Part shown: positions 24,747-35,043 of the stretch, in pieces | How the letters are laid out: every line of letters starts with the position of its first letter | Position numbering within the stretch: position 1 is the stretch's first letter | Source: Marinobacter manganoxydans MnI7-9 | Lineage (GTDB): Bacteria; Pseudomonadota; Gammaproteobacteria; Pseudomonadales; Oleiphilaceae | Assembly: GCF_000235625.1 (NCBI RefSeq) | Contig: NZ_AGTR01000044.1 | Span: 1-64,000, forward strand | Direction of reading: 5' to 3' | Length of the DNA: 64,000 nt | Position numbers and translations under genes: made by a program | Notes under the pieces: model-generated | What the model saw: the letters and a program-made list of their open reading frames with translations, nothing else | Database searches by the model: none | Told to the model about the DNA's origin: nothing

Positions 24747-25847
24747 ATGCGCACTGCTTCCCGCTTTCTGATCGTCATTATATTTCTCGGCGTAGTGCTC
24801 GGAGGCATCTTCGGCTACAAATTCTACCAGTTTGGCCAGATGCAAGAGCAGATGTCCCAGCCCCAACCGCCGGCGCAGATTTCCGCCGTTGAGGCTCAGA
24901 ACGAAGCCTGGACACCGGCCATCAAGGCCGTGGGCAGTGTTGAAGCCATTAACGGCATCCGGGTTGCCAATGAGGTACCCGGTGTGATTGAGGCCATCAA
25001 TTTCGAATCCGGCGACGTGGTCAAACAGGGCGATGTATTGATCCGCATTGACGCCGCCATTGATGAGGCTGCCCTTCGCACTCGCCGTGCCGAGGCGCAA
25101 CTGGCCGAGCAGGAATTCAAACGGGTATCCGACCTGTTACCCAAGCGCGCAGTGTCGCAGTCCCAATACGATGAAGCCAAGGCCAATTTCGACGCCGCCC
25201 GCGCGCGGGTCAATGAAGCCGAGGCCCAGTTGAGCAAGAAAATTATCCGCGCGCCCTTCGATGGCACGCTCGGTATCCGGATGGTCGACCAGGGCGAATA
25301 CATTGCCACCGGCACCCCAATTGTCGAGATCAACATGCTGGATCCGATTTATGTCGACTATACCCTGTCCGAGAAAAACCTGCCGAACGTAGCAACAGGC
25401 TATCCGGTGGTCGCCACCGTCGCAGCTGTTCCGGAGCAGGATTTCGAGGGTTCCGTCAGCGCAATCAACACCTCGGTTAACCCGGAGACCCGGACTGTCC
25501 GGGTTCGCGCCACGCTGTCTAACCCGGACAACCTCTTACGCCCTGGCATGTTTGCCACCGTATTGACGCAGCAACCGGAAGACAACGAGGTAGTCACGGT
25601 GCCGCGCACCGCCATCTCCTACAACACTTACGGCGACTTTGTGTTTGTCGTTGAAGAGAATGACGACGGGAATCTGGTGGTTAATCGTCGCACGGTAACC
25701 ACCGGCGAAACCCGCAACACCCGCGTAGCCGTTCTGTCCGGGCTGGAAGCCGGTGAAACCGTTGTAGAGAAGGGGTTGCTGCGCCTGCGCGCAGGTCAGA
25801 AAGTTGCCATTCAGGACGAAGAGCAGAAGCAGGGGGCGTCTGAGTAA
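24747..25847 (+). CDS. RND efflux periplasmic adaptor (membrane fusion protein)
   Basis: 366 residues with an N-terminal membrane anchor (about 7-30), no lipobox. Typical MFP order: biotinyl-lipoyl half-motif GVIEAINFESGDVVKQGDVL (about 79-98), alpha-hairpin (about 105-155, rich in Ala/Glu/Arg), second half-motif IIRAPFDGTLGIRMVDQGEY (about 166-185), then beta-barrel and membrane-proximal domains with NPETRTVRVRATL near 248. It links an inner-membrane RND pump to an outer-membrane channel. TAATG overlap couples it to the pump gene. No outer-membrane factor is encoded here, so a TolC-type protein from elsewhere is needed. Confidence 0.92.
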   Translation: MRTASRFLIVIIFLGVVLGGIFGYKFYQFGQMQEQMSQPQPPAQISAVEAQNEAWTPAIKAVGSVEAINGIRVANEVPGVIEAINFESGDVVKQGDVLIRIDAAIDEAALRTRRAEAQLAEQEFKRVSDLLPKRAVSQSQYDEAKANFDAARARVNEAEAQLSKKIIRAPFDGTLGIRMVDQGEYIATGTPIVEINMLDPIYVDYTLSEKNLPNVATGYPVVATVAAVPEQDFEGSVSAINTSVNPETRTVRVRATLSNPDNLLRPGMFATVLTQQPEDNEVVTVPRTAISYNTYGDFVFVVEENDDGNLVVNRRTVTTGETRNTRVAVLSGLEAGETVVEKGLLRLRAGQKVAIQDEEQKQGASE

Positions 25848-28800
25848 TGCGCTTCACCGACATTTTTATCCACCGTCCCGTACTGGCGACGGTGGTCAGC
25901 CTGCTGATTCTGCTTCTGGGCGCCCGCGCGGCCATGGAAATGGAAATCCGGCAGTACCCTGAGCTTGAAAGCACCACGGTGACCGTGACAACGGCCTACC
26001 CCGGTGCCAGCTCCGACCTGATCAAAGGCTTTATTACCACGCCGCTGCAGCAGGCCATTGCCGAGGCGAGTGGCATTGACTATCTCACATCCACAAGCTC
26101 GCAGGGCACTTCCACCATTGAAGCCAAAATGGTGCTGAACTATGACGCCAACGCAGCCCTTGCTGAAATCCAGGCGAAGGTGGCGAGCCAGCGCAACGTT
26201 CTGCCGGCGGAGGCCCAGGACCCGGTCATCACCTCCACCACCGGTGACTCAACCGCCCTGATGTATATCGCCTTCTACAGTAACGAGCTGGCGGTGCCCG
26301 AGATCACCGACTACCTGACCCGCGTTGTCCAGCCCCGACTGCAGGCGCTTTCCGGTGTCGGCAAGGCCGAACTGCTGGGGCGTAAATTTGCCCTTCGGGT
26401 TTGGCTGGATCCGGAGCGCCTGGCGGCCGTCGACATGACACCGCAGGAGGTAGTCGCAAAGCTCCGCGCCAACAACTACCAGGCTGCCGTAGGTAACACC
26501 AAGGGCACCTACACCGAAATCAGCATGACCAGCGACACCGACGTCGCTGATCCGGATGCGTTCCGCAACCTTGTCGTCAAACAGTCCGAAGGCACCCAGA
26601 TCCGACTGCAGGACATCGCCCGAGTCGAACTGGGCTCGGAGACCTACGATCAACTGGCTCTTTACAAGGGACAGCCTGCCACTTACGTGGCGATTGAACT
26701 GGCCCCCGGAGCCAACCCGCTGACCGTCGCCGGCCTGGTGAAGGGCGAGCTGCCGGACATCGAAAGCCAACTACCTTCGGGCCTGGATGTTCGCCTGGCT
26801 TACGACGCCTCAGACTTTATCGAAGATTCCATCAACGAGGTTATCCAGACACTGCTGGAAGCCATGATCATCGTTCTGGTGGTGGTGTTCCTCTGCCTCG
26901 GCTCGGTTCGGGCTTCGATTGTTCCGTCGGTTGCGGTGCCGCTGTCACTGATTGGCGGCGCCTTCATCATGTTGATGTTCGGTTTCTCGCTGAACCTGCT
27001 TACCCTGCTGTCGATGGTTCTCGCCATCGGTCTCGTTGTGGATGACGCCATTATCATGGTAGAGAACGTTCACCGGCACATTGAGCAGGGAGAATCCCGT
27101 TTTGACGCCGCAATCAATGGTGCGCGGGAAATGGCGGTTCCCATCATTGCCATGACCACCACCCTGGTGGCGGTGTACGCCCCGATCGGCTTCATGGGCG
27201 GGCTTGTTGGCTCCCTGTTTACGGAGTTCGCCTTCACGCTGGCCGGTACCGTGGTTATTTCCGGCATTGTTGCCCTGACGCTTTCTCCGATGCTGTCGGG
27301 CAAGGTTCTCAAACCCCACGGCAACCCGGGTAAATTCGAAAACCTGGTAGAGAAAACGTTCAACGGCCTCGCCGCCACCTACAAGTCGGCCCTGAGCTCA
27401 CTGATGCAAACCAAGTCGGTCGTGGTTTTCTTCGCCGTCGTGGTGCTGGGCTCAATCTATTTCATGGTCTCCATGAGCCAGAACGAGCTGGCTCCCACCG
27501 AGGACCAGGGCATTCTGTTCTATCAGGGGCTTGGCCCACAGACGTCGACACTGGATTACCTGCTGGAGCACGGCGATGAAATCCAGGAGCGTATGTCGAC
27601 GGTTCCGGGCTACAACGAAGACTTCATGATCATCGGGATCACCGGCCCGAATGCCGTATTCGGTGGTTTCAAGATGGCGCCCTGGAGCGAGCGGGAAATC
27701 AGCCAGTTTGAGGCCCAGCCCAAACTTGATGCCGAGCTCAAAAACGTCACCGGGCTGCAAACCGCAGTCTTCCCGCGCCCCTCACTGCCGGGCTCCGGCG
27801 GCGGTTTGCCGTTCCAGTTCGTAATCACCACCGGCAACAACTATGAACAGCTGGACCAGGTGGCTGACGAACTGCTCGGCAAAGCCATGGGCAGCGGTAA
27901 CTTCATGTTCCTGCAGAAGTCCATCAACTTTGATCGTCCGATCACGCGTATCAACGTTGATCGGGACCGGGTGGCGGACCTTGGCCTGTCCATGCAGGAC
28001 GTCGGCCAGAGCCTGTCGAGCATGCTCGGAGGCGGCTACATCAACCGGTTCAGCATGGAGGGCCGTTCCTACCAGGTCATTCCGCAGGTAGATCAGCAGT
28101 TCCGGCTGGACGCCCAGGCCCTCAATGAGTACTACATTCGGGCAGACAACGGCGAACTGGTGCCGCTGGGCAGCGTCGTCAGCTTCACCCAGGACGTTGA
28201 GCCATCCAACCGGACCCAGTTCAACCAGCAGAACTCGCTGACCCTTCAGGGTGTGGTTATGCCCGGGGTGGCCGCTGGCACTGCCATGGATTTCATGGAG
28301 CAGACCGCCGCCGAAGTGTTCCCGCAGGGTTACACCTACGACTACACCGGCCAGACAAGACAGTTGGCCACCCAGGGCAGCGCATTGATGGTGACCTTCT
28401 TCCTGTCGCTGCTGGTCATCTACCTGGTTCTGGCAGCCCAGTTCGAAAGCTGGCGGGACCCGTTCATCATCCTGGTTTCGGTACCCATGTCGGTAGCCGG
28501 GGCAATGGCGTTCATCGTGCTCGGATTTGCCACCATGAACATCTATACCCAGGTGGGTCTGATCACGCTGATCGGGGTGGTGTCCAAGAACGGTATCCTG
28601 ATTGTCGAGTTCGCCAACCAGTTGCAGAAGGAGCGTGGGCTTAACAAAGTGGACGCGGTCATCGAGGCTGCCGCCATTCGTCTGCGGCCAATCATCATGA
28701 CATCACTGGCGCTGATCTTTGCCATGGTGCCTCTGCTGATTGCCATCGGCCCGGGTGCAGAAAGCCGCTTTGCCATCGGCCTGACCATCAGCGCAGGTCT

Positions 28801-28936
28801 TGGTATCGGCACCCTGTTCACTATCTTTGTCTTACCGGCGTTCTATATCCTGCTGGGCCGTGATCATCACGGCTCAGCCGCCGGGGAGAATGGCAACGGG
28901 TCCGGACCTGAGGAAAAGTCAGCTCCGGCCGACTGA
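25847..28936 (+). CDS. RND efflux pump permease (HAE-1/MexK-like)
   Basis: 1029 residues, the normal RND length. Starts MRFTDIFIHRPVLATVVSLL; TM4 carries GLVVDDAIIMVENVHRHIE near 390-408 with the adjacent Asp pair of the proton relay; PLSLIGGAFIMLMFGFSLNL lies just before it. The C-terminal half repeats the fold, with TQVGLITLIGVVSKNGILIV near 900. It forms a trimeric proton-driven drug or lipid exporter with the preceding adaptor. Substrate range is not predictable. A strong terminator follows the stop. Confidence 0.94.
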   Translation: MRFTDIFIHRPVLATVVSLLILLLGARAAMEMEIRQYPELESTTVTVTTAYPGASSDLIKGFITTPLQQAIAEASGIDYLTSTSSQGTSTIEAKMVLNYDANAALAEIQAKVASQRNVLPAEAQDPVITSTTGDSTALMYIAFYSNELAVPEITDYLTRVVQPRLQALSGVGKAELLGRKFALRVWLDPERLAAVDMTPQEVVAKLRANNYQAAVGNTKGTYTEISMTSDTDVADPDAFRNLVVKQSEGTQIRLQDIARVELGSETYDQLALYKGQPATYVAIELAPGANPLTVAGLVKGELPDIESQLPSGLDVRLAYDASDFIEDSINEVIQTLLEAMIIVLVVVFLCLGSVRASIVPSVAVPLSLIGGAFIMLMFGFSLNLLTLLSMVLAIGLVVDDAIIMVENVHRHIEQGESRFDAAINGAREMAVPIIAMTTTLVAVYAPIGFMGGLVGSLFTEFAFTLAGTVVISGIVALTLSPMLSGKVLKPHGNPGKFENLVEKTFNGLAATYKSALSSLMQTKSVVVFFAVVVLGSIYFMVSMSQNELAPTEDQGILFYQGLGPQTSTLDYLLEHGDEIQERMSTVPGYNEDFMIIGITGPNAVFGGFKMAPWSEREISQFEAQPKLDAELKNVTGLQTAVFPRPSLPGSGGGLPFQFVITTGNNYEQLDQVADELLGKAMGSGNFMFLQKSINFDRPITRINVDRDRVADLGLSMQDVGQSLSSMLGGGYINRFSMEGRSYQVIPQVDQQFRLDAQALNEYYIRADNGELVPLGSVVSFTQDVEPSNRTQFNQQNSLTLQGVVMPGVAAGTAMDFMEQTAAEVFPQGYTYDYTGQTRQLATQGSALMVTFFLSLLVIYLVLAAQFESWRDPFIILVSVPMSVAGAMAFIVLGFATMNIYTQVGLITLIGVVSKNGILIVEFANQLQKERGLNKVDAVIEAAAIRLRPIIMTSLALIFAMVPLLIAIGPGAESRFAIGLTISAGLGIGTLFTIFVLPAFYILLGRDHHGSAAGENGNGSGPEEKSAPAD

Positions 28937-28953
28937 TAGGAAGAAAGGTATCG

Positions 28954-28989
28954 GGCCCGGCCACGGCAACGTGCGCCGGGCCTTTTTTT
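28954..28989 (+). terminator. Intrinsic terminator of the RND operon
   Basis: GGCCCGGC and GCCGGGCC arms with a 13-nt loop, followed by seven T residues, 17 bp after the pump stop and before the end of the convergent AraC gene. Confidence 0.85.
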
Positions 28990-29000
28990 GCGTGAGACAA

Positions 29001-29966
29001 TCACGTCTCTACAAGTTCCTCCGCGGACGCAACGCTGCGTCGCAGCAGGTTACGGCGCCATTGGACGGTTTCGCTGGGCAGCTCCCCAAAATGCTCACGG
29101 TACATGGCGGCAAATCGGCCAAGGTGGGAAAACCCCTCATCCGCGGCGTACCAGGAGATGTGTGGCACCTCACACTGACAGTCAACCAACCGTTCCCGAA
29201 CCCGGGTCAATCGAGCCCTCTGATAGAACCGATAAGGCGTAATACCCGTTTCCCGCTTCATCAGGTAGTAGAGATTCCGCTCGCTGACCCCGGCGTAACT
29301 TGCCAGTTCCTTGAGGTCGAACTCCCAGGCAGGATCCTGCATGATTTTTTCGACCACTCGCTGCAAACGGCGGTCAAGGTTGCGTTCCGAACACACAGCT
29401 GCCTTCCGGGGTGTCCAGGGCGTCGCCAACGTATCGAAAAAGCGGTTCGTCAACTGCCTGGCCTGTTCATCCCCCCGAACAAATGGCAAACGTTCCAGGT
29501 AACAGTCAATTATTGCTTCAAGAACGGTAAGACATTGATCAGATGATTGCGCGATCCAGTCACCCAGAGCACCAACATCTGGCCTCAGGATCATAACCTT
29601 TGTTCCAGGTGCCAGACGAAGTTCGAACCTGTCTTGTGGAACAAGTACAAGCAGTCGGTCCAGAGGCCGCCAGAGGCCTCCCCGAATGGCGATTTCCGGC
29701 ACCCCTTCTCGGGGTAATAACAGGACAGATTCGGTTGAACGAAAACCCGACACGTCTATCCCTTTGCTGGCTTTGAGCGAAATAACCCGACCGCGCGCAC
29801 TATCAAGAGCAGAGAGAGAACCAATACTGCCGTCGCCCGAATGCGGGCGGCATTTTATATCGTCGCAGCCAGACAGCACACGGAGAGCGGTGATCCACTC
29901 CTCAAATGAGGCGTTATTCAGCCTCAAATACGCGTCCAGATCCGGTTTTGGAGATGTCTTTCTCAT
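29001..29966 (-). CDS. AraC family transcriptional regulator
   Basis: 321 residues. The C-terminal ~100 residues form the double helix-turn-helix: FDLKELASYAGVSERNLYYL near 218-237 and the second with GFSHLGRFAAMYREHFGELP near 278-297, the family signature. The N-terminal 200 residues (LLLPREGVPEIAIRGG near 82) are a ligand-sensing cupin-like region of the OruR/FeaR-like type; the inducer is unknown. It converges with the RND operon, which makes it a possible but unproven regulator of efflux. Confidence 0.88.
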   Translation of the reverse strand: MRKTSPKPDLDAYLRLNNASFEEWITALRVLSGCDDIKCRPHSGDGSIGSLSALDSARGRVISLKASKGIDVSGFRSTESVLLLPREGVPEIAIRGGLWRPLDRLLVLVPQDRFELRLAPGTKVMILRPDVGALGDWIAQSSDQCLTVLEAIIDCYLERLPFVRGDEQARQLTNRFFDTLATPWTPRKAAVCSERNLDRRLQRVVEKIMQDPAWEFDLKELASYAGVSERNLYYLMKRETGITPYRFYQRARLTRVRERLVDCQCEVPHISWYAADEGFSHLGRFAAMYREHFGELPSETVQWRRNLLRRSVASAEELVET

Positions 29967-30056
29967 TTGAGCCCTGAAACAAAATATTGGGCTACTTCTA
30001 TAGGAGGCAACACTTTCCCACTAGCCATATCTTGCAAAACCCTGTGAATTTTAGGG

Positions 30057-31745
30057 TTATTTGCTCTTCTCTTGACTGTGGTCAATCAGATTGGCGCTCC
30101 ATACTCTCCAGGGAGCCGGCCGCGCCATCAAATATCCCTGTCCTCTCTGGCATTTCAATTCTCTCAGTTTTGCGTGCTGCTCGGCGTTCTCGATTCCCTC
30201 AGCAACCACCTCCAGTTCAAGGGCATCGGCAATTGCCAAAATCGCGGAGACGATGCGTGAATCTCGCGATTCCCCACCCAGTCTTTGAGTAAACTGACGA
30301 TCAATTTTCAGCACCTGAACTGGCAACGTGTGAAGGTAGGCAAGCGAAGAGTAACCTGTGCCAAAATCATCAATGGCGACGACAACCCCCTGCTCACAGA
30401 ATTCCGCCAGCCTGTCGAGACATTGACGTGAAAGATTCATCAAATGGGTTTCGGTAATCTCGATTTCAGGGCGCCAACCCACTGCTCGAATTCTCTCGAA
30501 CAGTGGATTCAAGAGGGCTTCAAGACGGGAGTCCGTGATCTGCCGGGCCGAAATATTGAGAGCAAGCCGCAGACCACGGAGAAATGAGGCGGGGAATTCG
30601 GAGAGATCCGACTCAATGCAACGGACCAAATGCTCCGTTAGCTCGTGGATATGGCCTCGTTGTTCGGCGATCGGCACAAAATCAGCGGGTGACACGGCAC
30701 CGAATTCGGGGTGGGTCCAGCGTAGAAGTGCCTCCAGCCCGGCCATCTTGCCGGTATCGAGGTGGTACTGTGGCTGGTAAACAACCGTGAACTCCTCCGG
30801 TGCCGTTTTCAGTGAAACAATTAACGCCTCGGATAGCAGCTCGGCCTGCCGACCCTGTTCGGTGTCGACCGCATCGTAAATCCGGAAACAGGCCCGCCCC
30901 GCAAGCTTTGCTGCGTACATGGCCCGATCCGCGTTCTGCAGAAGCTCGGATGCCTGACTGCCATGGTCCGGATAGACGGCGGCGCCAACAGATGACGACA
31001 AAAAATACTCGCGATGATCGACAATCACTGGCGCCCTGAAGCTCTGAACCATCCGCTGACACACGCTCTCAAGGTCATCATCATTCCGCAGCTCGATGAT
31101 AGCGGCGAATTCGTCACCCGACAGGCGGGCCACGACATCCCCGCGGCGAAGCACACTCTGGATACATAGAGCTGCCTGCTGCAAAACCCGGTCACCACAA
31201 TCATGTCCATGCAAATCGTTTACGGACTTGAAGAAATCCAGGTCGATATAGAGCACCGCAAACGCCTGACCGTCCTTTACCCTCTGTGAGACACGCGCCT
31301 TGAGGAACTCCTGAAACAGCGCGCGATTGGGCAGCTCGGTCAACGGGTCGTAATAGGCCAGCGAGGCGAGGCGCTCATCGTCAGCCGTCATATCACCGAC
31401 ATCCATGAAAACGCCGGCGTAAAACCGATGGTTTTCATGCTCAACCGGATAGATCATCAACCACTGTGGATAGGTCTCGCCGTTCTTGCGCCGATTCCAG
31501 ACCAGTCCCTCCCAGCGCCCCTTATGACCAATGGCCCTCCACATGGATTGATAGAACTCGCGGGAGTGAAATCCCGAGCTGAGCACAGAAGGGGGTTGGC
31601 CAAGCACCTCGTCCGACCGGTAGCCGGTGACTGAACGGAATTTCTCGTTCACGTAAAGAATTCTTGGCTCCCTGGTTGCCAGCATGATGGCTTTTGGGTG
31701 GTTGTCGACGAGAGCCCTGAAATCTTGTTGTTGTAATGCCTGCAT
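30057..31745 (-). CDS. PAS-GGDEF-EAL cyclic di-GMP signalling protein
   Basis: 562 residues from the ATG giving MQALQQQDFRALVDNH, chosen for its AAAAGGAG ribosome-binding site; an in-frame ATG 36 bp upstream is possible. PAS domain about 10-115 (ILYVNEKFRSVTGYRSDEVL); GGDEF domain with SGDEF as active motif and an RRGD inhibitory site five residues before it; EAL domain with LEALLRWTHPEFG, DDFGTGYSSLAYL and VVAEGIEN, all catalytic elements retained. It could make or degrade c-di-GMP; which activity dominates cannot be read. No membrane segments, so a soluble sensor. Divergent from an Aer-like receptor. Confidence 0.93.
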   Translation of the reverse strand: MQALQQQDFRALVDNHPKAIMLATREPRILYVNEKFRSVTGYRSDEVLGQPPSVLSSGFHSREFYQSMWRAIGHKGRWEGLVWNRRKNGETYPQWLMIYPVEHENHRFYAGVFMDVGDMTADDERLASLAYYDPLTELPNRALFQEFLKARVSQRVKDGQAFAVLYIDLDFFKSVNDLHGHDCGDRVLQQAALCIQSVLRRGDVVARLSGDEFAAIIELRNDDDLESVCQRMVQSFRAPVIVDHREYFLSSSVGAAVYPDHGSQASELLQNADRAMYAAKLAGRACFRIYDAVDTEQGRQAELLSEALIVSLKTAPEEFTVVYQPQYHLDTGKMAGLEALLRWTHPEFGAVSPADFVPIAEQRGHIHELTEHLVRCIESDLSEFPASFLRGLRLALNISARQITDSRLEALLNPLFERIRAVGWRPEIEITETHLMNLSRQCLDRLAEFCEQGVVVAIDDFGTGYSSLAYLHTLPVQVLKIDRQFTQRLGGESRDSRIVSAILAIADALELEVVAEGIENAEQHAKLRELKCQRGQGYLMARPAPWRVWSANLIDHSQEKSK

Positions 31746-31983
31746 GCACTGCTCACTCCTTTTTAGCAGCCCCTGAATCATGTCCGATCAGTTCCACCCA
31801 CCAGCATAAGCAGTATCTGTCGCCAACCTAGCCACATATTGCAAAAGACGAGAAACCACCAGGGGAAACAGCAAATAGATGAACATATTTTCATTTATTG
31901 CAATAACCGGATATTCAGGACAAAAGAACGGGTTGATAGTAGGCCAACAACGAGAAAAACACTGACCCGTGCAAGGAAACGCC

Positions 31984-33615
31984 ATGCGAGTCAACGAACC
32001 GGTCACTCAGAAAGAACAGGTTTACCCGGACCACTACCACCTGATCACCACCACCGACCTTCGGGGCAAGATCACCGCCGCAAACGAAGAGTTTGCCGGA
32101 GTCGCTGGCTATACAATTGACGAACTGGTCGGCCAGCCCCACAACCTGATACGGCATCCGGACATGCCGCCGGGGGCATTCGAAAATCTCTGGCAAACCA
32201 TTAAATCCGGCGAATCCTGGCGGGGTATGGTGAAGAACCGCTGCAAGAACGGCGATCATTACTGGGTGGACGCTTTTGTTACGCCAATTCGCAAAGACGG
32301 CGAGATTGTTGAGTTCCAGTCTGTTCGCACACGCCCCCGACCAGATCAGGTTGCCCGGGCGGAGAAACTTTATTCGGCCTGGAAACAAGGCAAAGTCCCC
32401 CGCAGATACCTTGCAGTCAGTCCGCCCCTGGCATTGAAACTGGGCTGCCTGTATGGACTGCTGGCGGTTGCCCTGCTCTGGTTCGGACTTTCAGAGCTCG
32501 CCCTGTCCCATCTAGTGACATTGCAAGGGCTGCTGCTGGCAGTATTCGCGGTACTGGTCTGGCTTACCCTTCCTGTGATGCGCAGCGCCAGATCGGCTTG
32601 TACCGAGACCCACCCGGCCATGCCCTGGATCTATACCGGACGCAGGGATGAAGGTGCCTGGATCGAATTTGATCGCCAGAAACGGGATGCCGTTCTTCGG
32701 GCCGTTTCCGCCCGCATGCACGCCAATGTGGGCAAGCTCCACGGCCGGAAACAGCGGACCGTCGAGTGGGTCGCCAACTCTGTAGCCAGCATCCGCAGCC
32801 AGCAGGGCGATATCCAGGACATAACCCGTGCTTTTGAGGAGCTGGCGGAAAGCGTGCGGCGGGTCAGCGAACTGACCGCACGGACCCACGACGCAACGGA
32901 CGACGCGCGCCAGTCAGCCAACCAGTGTCGCGGGCAGATGACATCCATGAATCAGTCGCTGTCCGAGCTTGGCGGGCAGCTCTCTGTGGCCAATGACCGC
33001 ATGCAGGCGCTGTCCGAAAAAAGCGATGCCATTGGCATGGTTCTGGATGTGATCTCCGACATCGCCGAGCAGACCAATTTGCTGGCTCTCAATGCCGCCA
33101 TCGAAGCGGCGCGAGCCGGCGAATCAGGTCGCGGCTTCGCCGTGGTTGCCGATGAGGTTCGGGGCCTGGCGCTGAGAACCCACGAATCCACCCGCAAGAT
33201 CGATGAGATGATCGGAGCCCTGCAGACCGAAACCCGGGAAGTGGTTGAGGTGATCAACAACGGAACACGCTGCTGCGAGCAGACAGCCGGCATTGCCAGT
33301 GAAGCCAGCGAAACGCTGGAGGCGACGCTCAGGGATGTGGATGTCATTACCTCCTGCACCCACGAGGTAGCCGGCGCGACGGAAGAGCAGGCCGCACTGA
33401 GCGTTCAGGTGGAACGGCAGGCAGCAAGGCTTCTGGAACTCGGAAACCGGTCGGTACAGAGCAGTGAAAACGCCCGGGAAGAGTCGGAACACCTGGGCAA
33501 TAACGTGGATCAGGCCCAATTGCTGACCAGTCATTTCCTGCAGATGCTGTGCGACCGACTGCTGCCGGCACCAGCGCCCCGGAACCGGCAACGATTCCCC
33601 GAGCCGACGCAATAA
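31984..33615 (+). CDS. PAS-containing methyl-accepting chemotaxis protein (Aer-like)
   Basis: 543 residues from the ATG giving [20 protein letters not shown], after AAGGAAACGCC; a GTG 15 bp upstream is an alternative. N-terminal PAS (about 15-115) with [20 protein letters not shown] and [20 protein letters not shown], the pattern of Aer-type FAD-binding PAS domains. Two hydrophobic helices (about 140-190) anchor it without a periplasmic sensor domain. The cytoplasmic hairpin tip reads [20 protein letters not shown] (about 360-380) followed by [15 protein letters not shown]. It probably steers swimming by redox or energy state. Confidence 0.9.
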   Translation: MRVNEPVTQKEQVYPDHYHLITTTDLRGKITAANEEFAGVAGYTIDELVGQPHNLIRHPDMPPGAFENLWQTIKSGESWRGMVKNRCKNGDHYWVDAFVTPIRKDGEIVEFQSVRTRPRPDQVARAEKLYSAWKQGKVPRRYLAVSPPLALKLGCLYGLLAVALLWFGLSELALSHLVTLQGLLLAVFAVLVWLTLPVMRSARSACTETHPAMPWIYTGRRDEGAWIEFDRQKRDAVLRAVSARMHANVGKLHGRKQRTVEWVANSVASIRSQQGDIQDITRAFEELAESVRRVSELTARTHDATDDARQSANQCRGQMTSMNQSLSELGGQLSVANDRMQALSEKSDAIGMVLDVISDIAEQTNLLALNAAIEAARAGESGRGFAVVADEVRGLALRTHESTRKIDEMIGALQTETREVVEVINNGTRCCEQTAGIASEASETLEATLRDVDVITSCTHEVAGATEEQAALSVQVERQAARLLELGNRSVQSSENAREESEHLGNNVDQAQLLTSHFLQMLCDRLLPAPAPRNRQRFPEPTQ

Positions 33616-33665
33616 GGTAGGCTGGCGATCAACCCTCTGAGCAACCGTGGAAGATCGCTGCAACC

Positions 33666-33980
33666 GTGACTCTTGGAACCCTGTTCTGGCTATTCGTGGC
33701 CGGATTCGCTGTCTGGTACTGGTGGCGGGCCAAAGCCATCAAGGATTTCGTGCTGCAGGCCGCGCGTCGCTACTGCAAAAGCATGGACGTGATGCTGCTG
33801 GATGACGCGGTATTCCTCCGTGGTCTCTGGTTCAAACGCGACGATCAGGGCCGGATCCGCGTATGGCGCCGCTTCCTGTTCGATTTCACGTCTACCGGCG
33901 AGGAACGCTACACCGGCCGCATCATCATGCTGGGCCAGCGTATTCAGCATATGGAACTGGAACCCCACCGGTTTTCCTGA
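33666..33980 (+). CDS. DUF3301 small membrane protein
   Basis: 104 residues from a GTG. A single N-terminal transmembrane helix (TLFWLFVAGFAVWYWWRA, about 4-21) and a short basic soluble domain ending in LGQRIQHMELEPHRF, the DUF3301 pattern. The family is common in gammaproteobacteria and has no assigned function. It follows the chemoreceptor by 50 bp and precedes the lipase gene by 129 bp. The GTG lacks a strong ribosome-binding site, so the start is uncertain. Confidence 0.75.
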   Translation: MTLGTLFWLFVAGFAVWYWWRAKAIKDFVLQAARRYCKSMDVMLLDDAVFLRGLWFKRDDQGRIRVWRRFLFDFTSTGEERYTGRIIMLGQRIQHMELEPHRFS

Positions 33981-34109
33981 ATACGCAGCCTTCCTGTCCT
34001 CACCCATTTGGGCGATTCCTGATCGCTCCTGACATACCAATAATCGACAACGCATCGACGACCGTCGGCTGCCTGATGCAGCCGTCAACAAAAACAACAG
34101 GAGTCACAC

Positions 34110-35036
34110 ATGCGTATTCGATTTACCACAGCAGTTGTGCTGGGGCTGGCCTTGCTGTCCGCCTCATTTTCAAGCCACGCCGGCTACACCCAGACCCGCC
34201 ACCCGATTGTCCTGGTTCACGGCGTCACCGGGTTCAACACCATCGGCGGCCTGGTGAACTACTTCCATACCATTCCCTGGAATCTTGAGCGCAGTGGCGC
34301 ACAGGTCTATTCCGCCAGCGTGTCCTTCGTCAACAGCAGTGAGCAGCGGGGCCAGCAACTGGCGAACTACGTCAACAGCCTCGGCCATTCCAAAGTCAAC
34401 CTGATGGCCCACAGCCAGGGCGCGCCTACCTCCCGGGTGACTGCAGCCCTGATTCCTCACCGTATTGCCTCAATCACCTCCATCGACGGCGTTAACAAGG
34501 GCTCCAAAGTGGCCGATGTGGTCCGGGGAATCCTTCCGCCGGGTAGCTATGTCGAAGGCGGCGCCAACGCCATCGCCAACGCCCTGGGCGATCTGATCAA
34601 TGCCTTGTCCGGAGCAGACAACCCTCAGAACGGGCTGGCGGCGCTGGAGACCCTCACCACACCTGGTACAACCAGCCTGAACGATGCCCTTGGCTGGAAA
34701 GGCGTGAACCGGAATAGCTGCGCCGGAACCAGCGAGGATGTCTGGATAGACGGCAATCGCATCAAGTTCTTTTCCTGGACCGGCCGGGGCGTGTGGACCA
34801 ATGCGTTCGACATTACCGACCCGTTCCTGGGTATCACTTCACTGGCCTTTGGCAGCGAGCCCAATGACGGGCTGGTAGGCGTCTGCTCAACCATGATGGG
34901 CCGGGTGATCGGCACCCACTACGACATGAACCACGTGGACGCCATCAACCACCTTCTCGGAGCCCGTTCTCTGTGGACCAACCCTGTCACCCTTTACCGC
35001 ACCCAGGCCAACCGGCTTAAAAACCGCGGTCTGTGA
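34110..35036 (+). CDS. Secreted triacylglycerol lipase, family I.1/I.2
   Basis: 308 residues with an AGGAG site and a Sec signal peptide ending near SSHAGY (about 26). HPIVLVHGVTGFNTIGGLVN near 33 forms the oxyanion region; the nucleophile elbow is MAHSQG (Ser about 111), where relatives usually have GHSHG or GHSQG; the Asp lies in EPNDGLVG and the His in NHVDAINHLLG. Two Cys (NSCAG, GVCST) can form the family disulfide, and LYRTQANRLKNRGL ends the protein as in Pseudomonas LipA. It is likely folded in the periplasm by the adjacent foldase and exported by a type II system not in view. Confidence 0.92.
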   Translation: MRIRFTTAVVLGLALLSASFSSHAGYTQTRHPIVLVHGVTGFNTIGGLVNYFHTIPWNLERSGAQVYSASVSFVNSSEQRGQQLANYVNSLGHSKVNLMAHSQGAPTSRVTAALIPHRIASITSIDGVNKGSKVADVVRGILPPGSYVEGGANAIANALGDLINALSGADNPQNGLAALETLTTPGTTSLNDALGWKGVNRNSCAGTSEDVWIDGNRIKFFSWTGRGVWTNAFDITDPFLGITSLAFGSEPNDGLVGVCSTMMGRVIGTHYDMNHVDAINHLLGARSLWTNPVTLYRTQANRLKNRGL

Positions 35037-35043
35037 GGTGACC

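Noticed and set aside
24285-25100. 271-codon frame on the minus strand
   Set aside because: It spans the J-domain gene, the intergenic region and the RND adaptor in the wrong frame, and has no recognisable domain.
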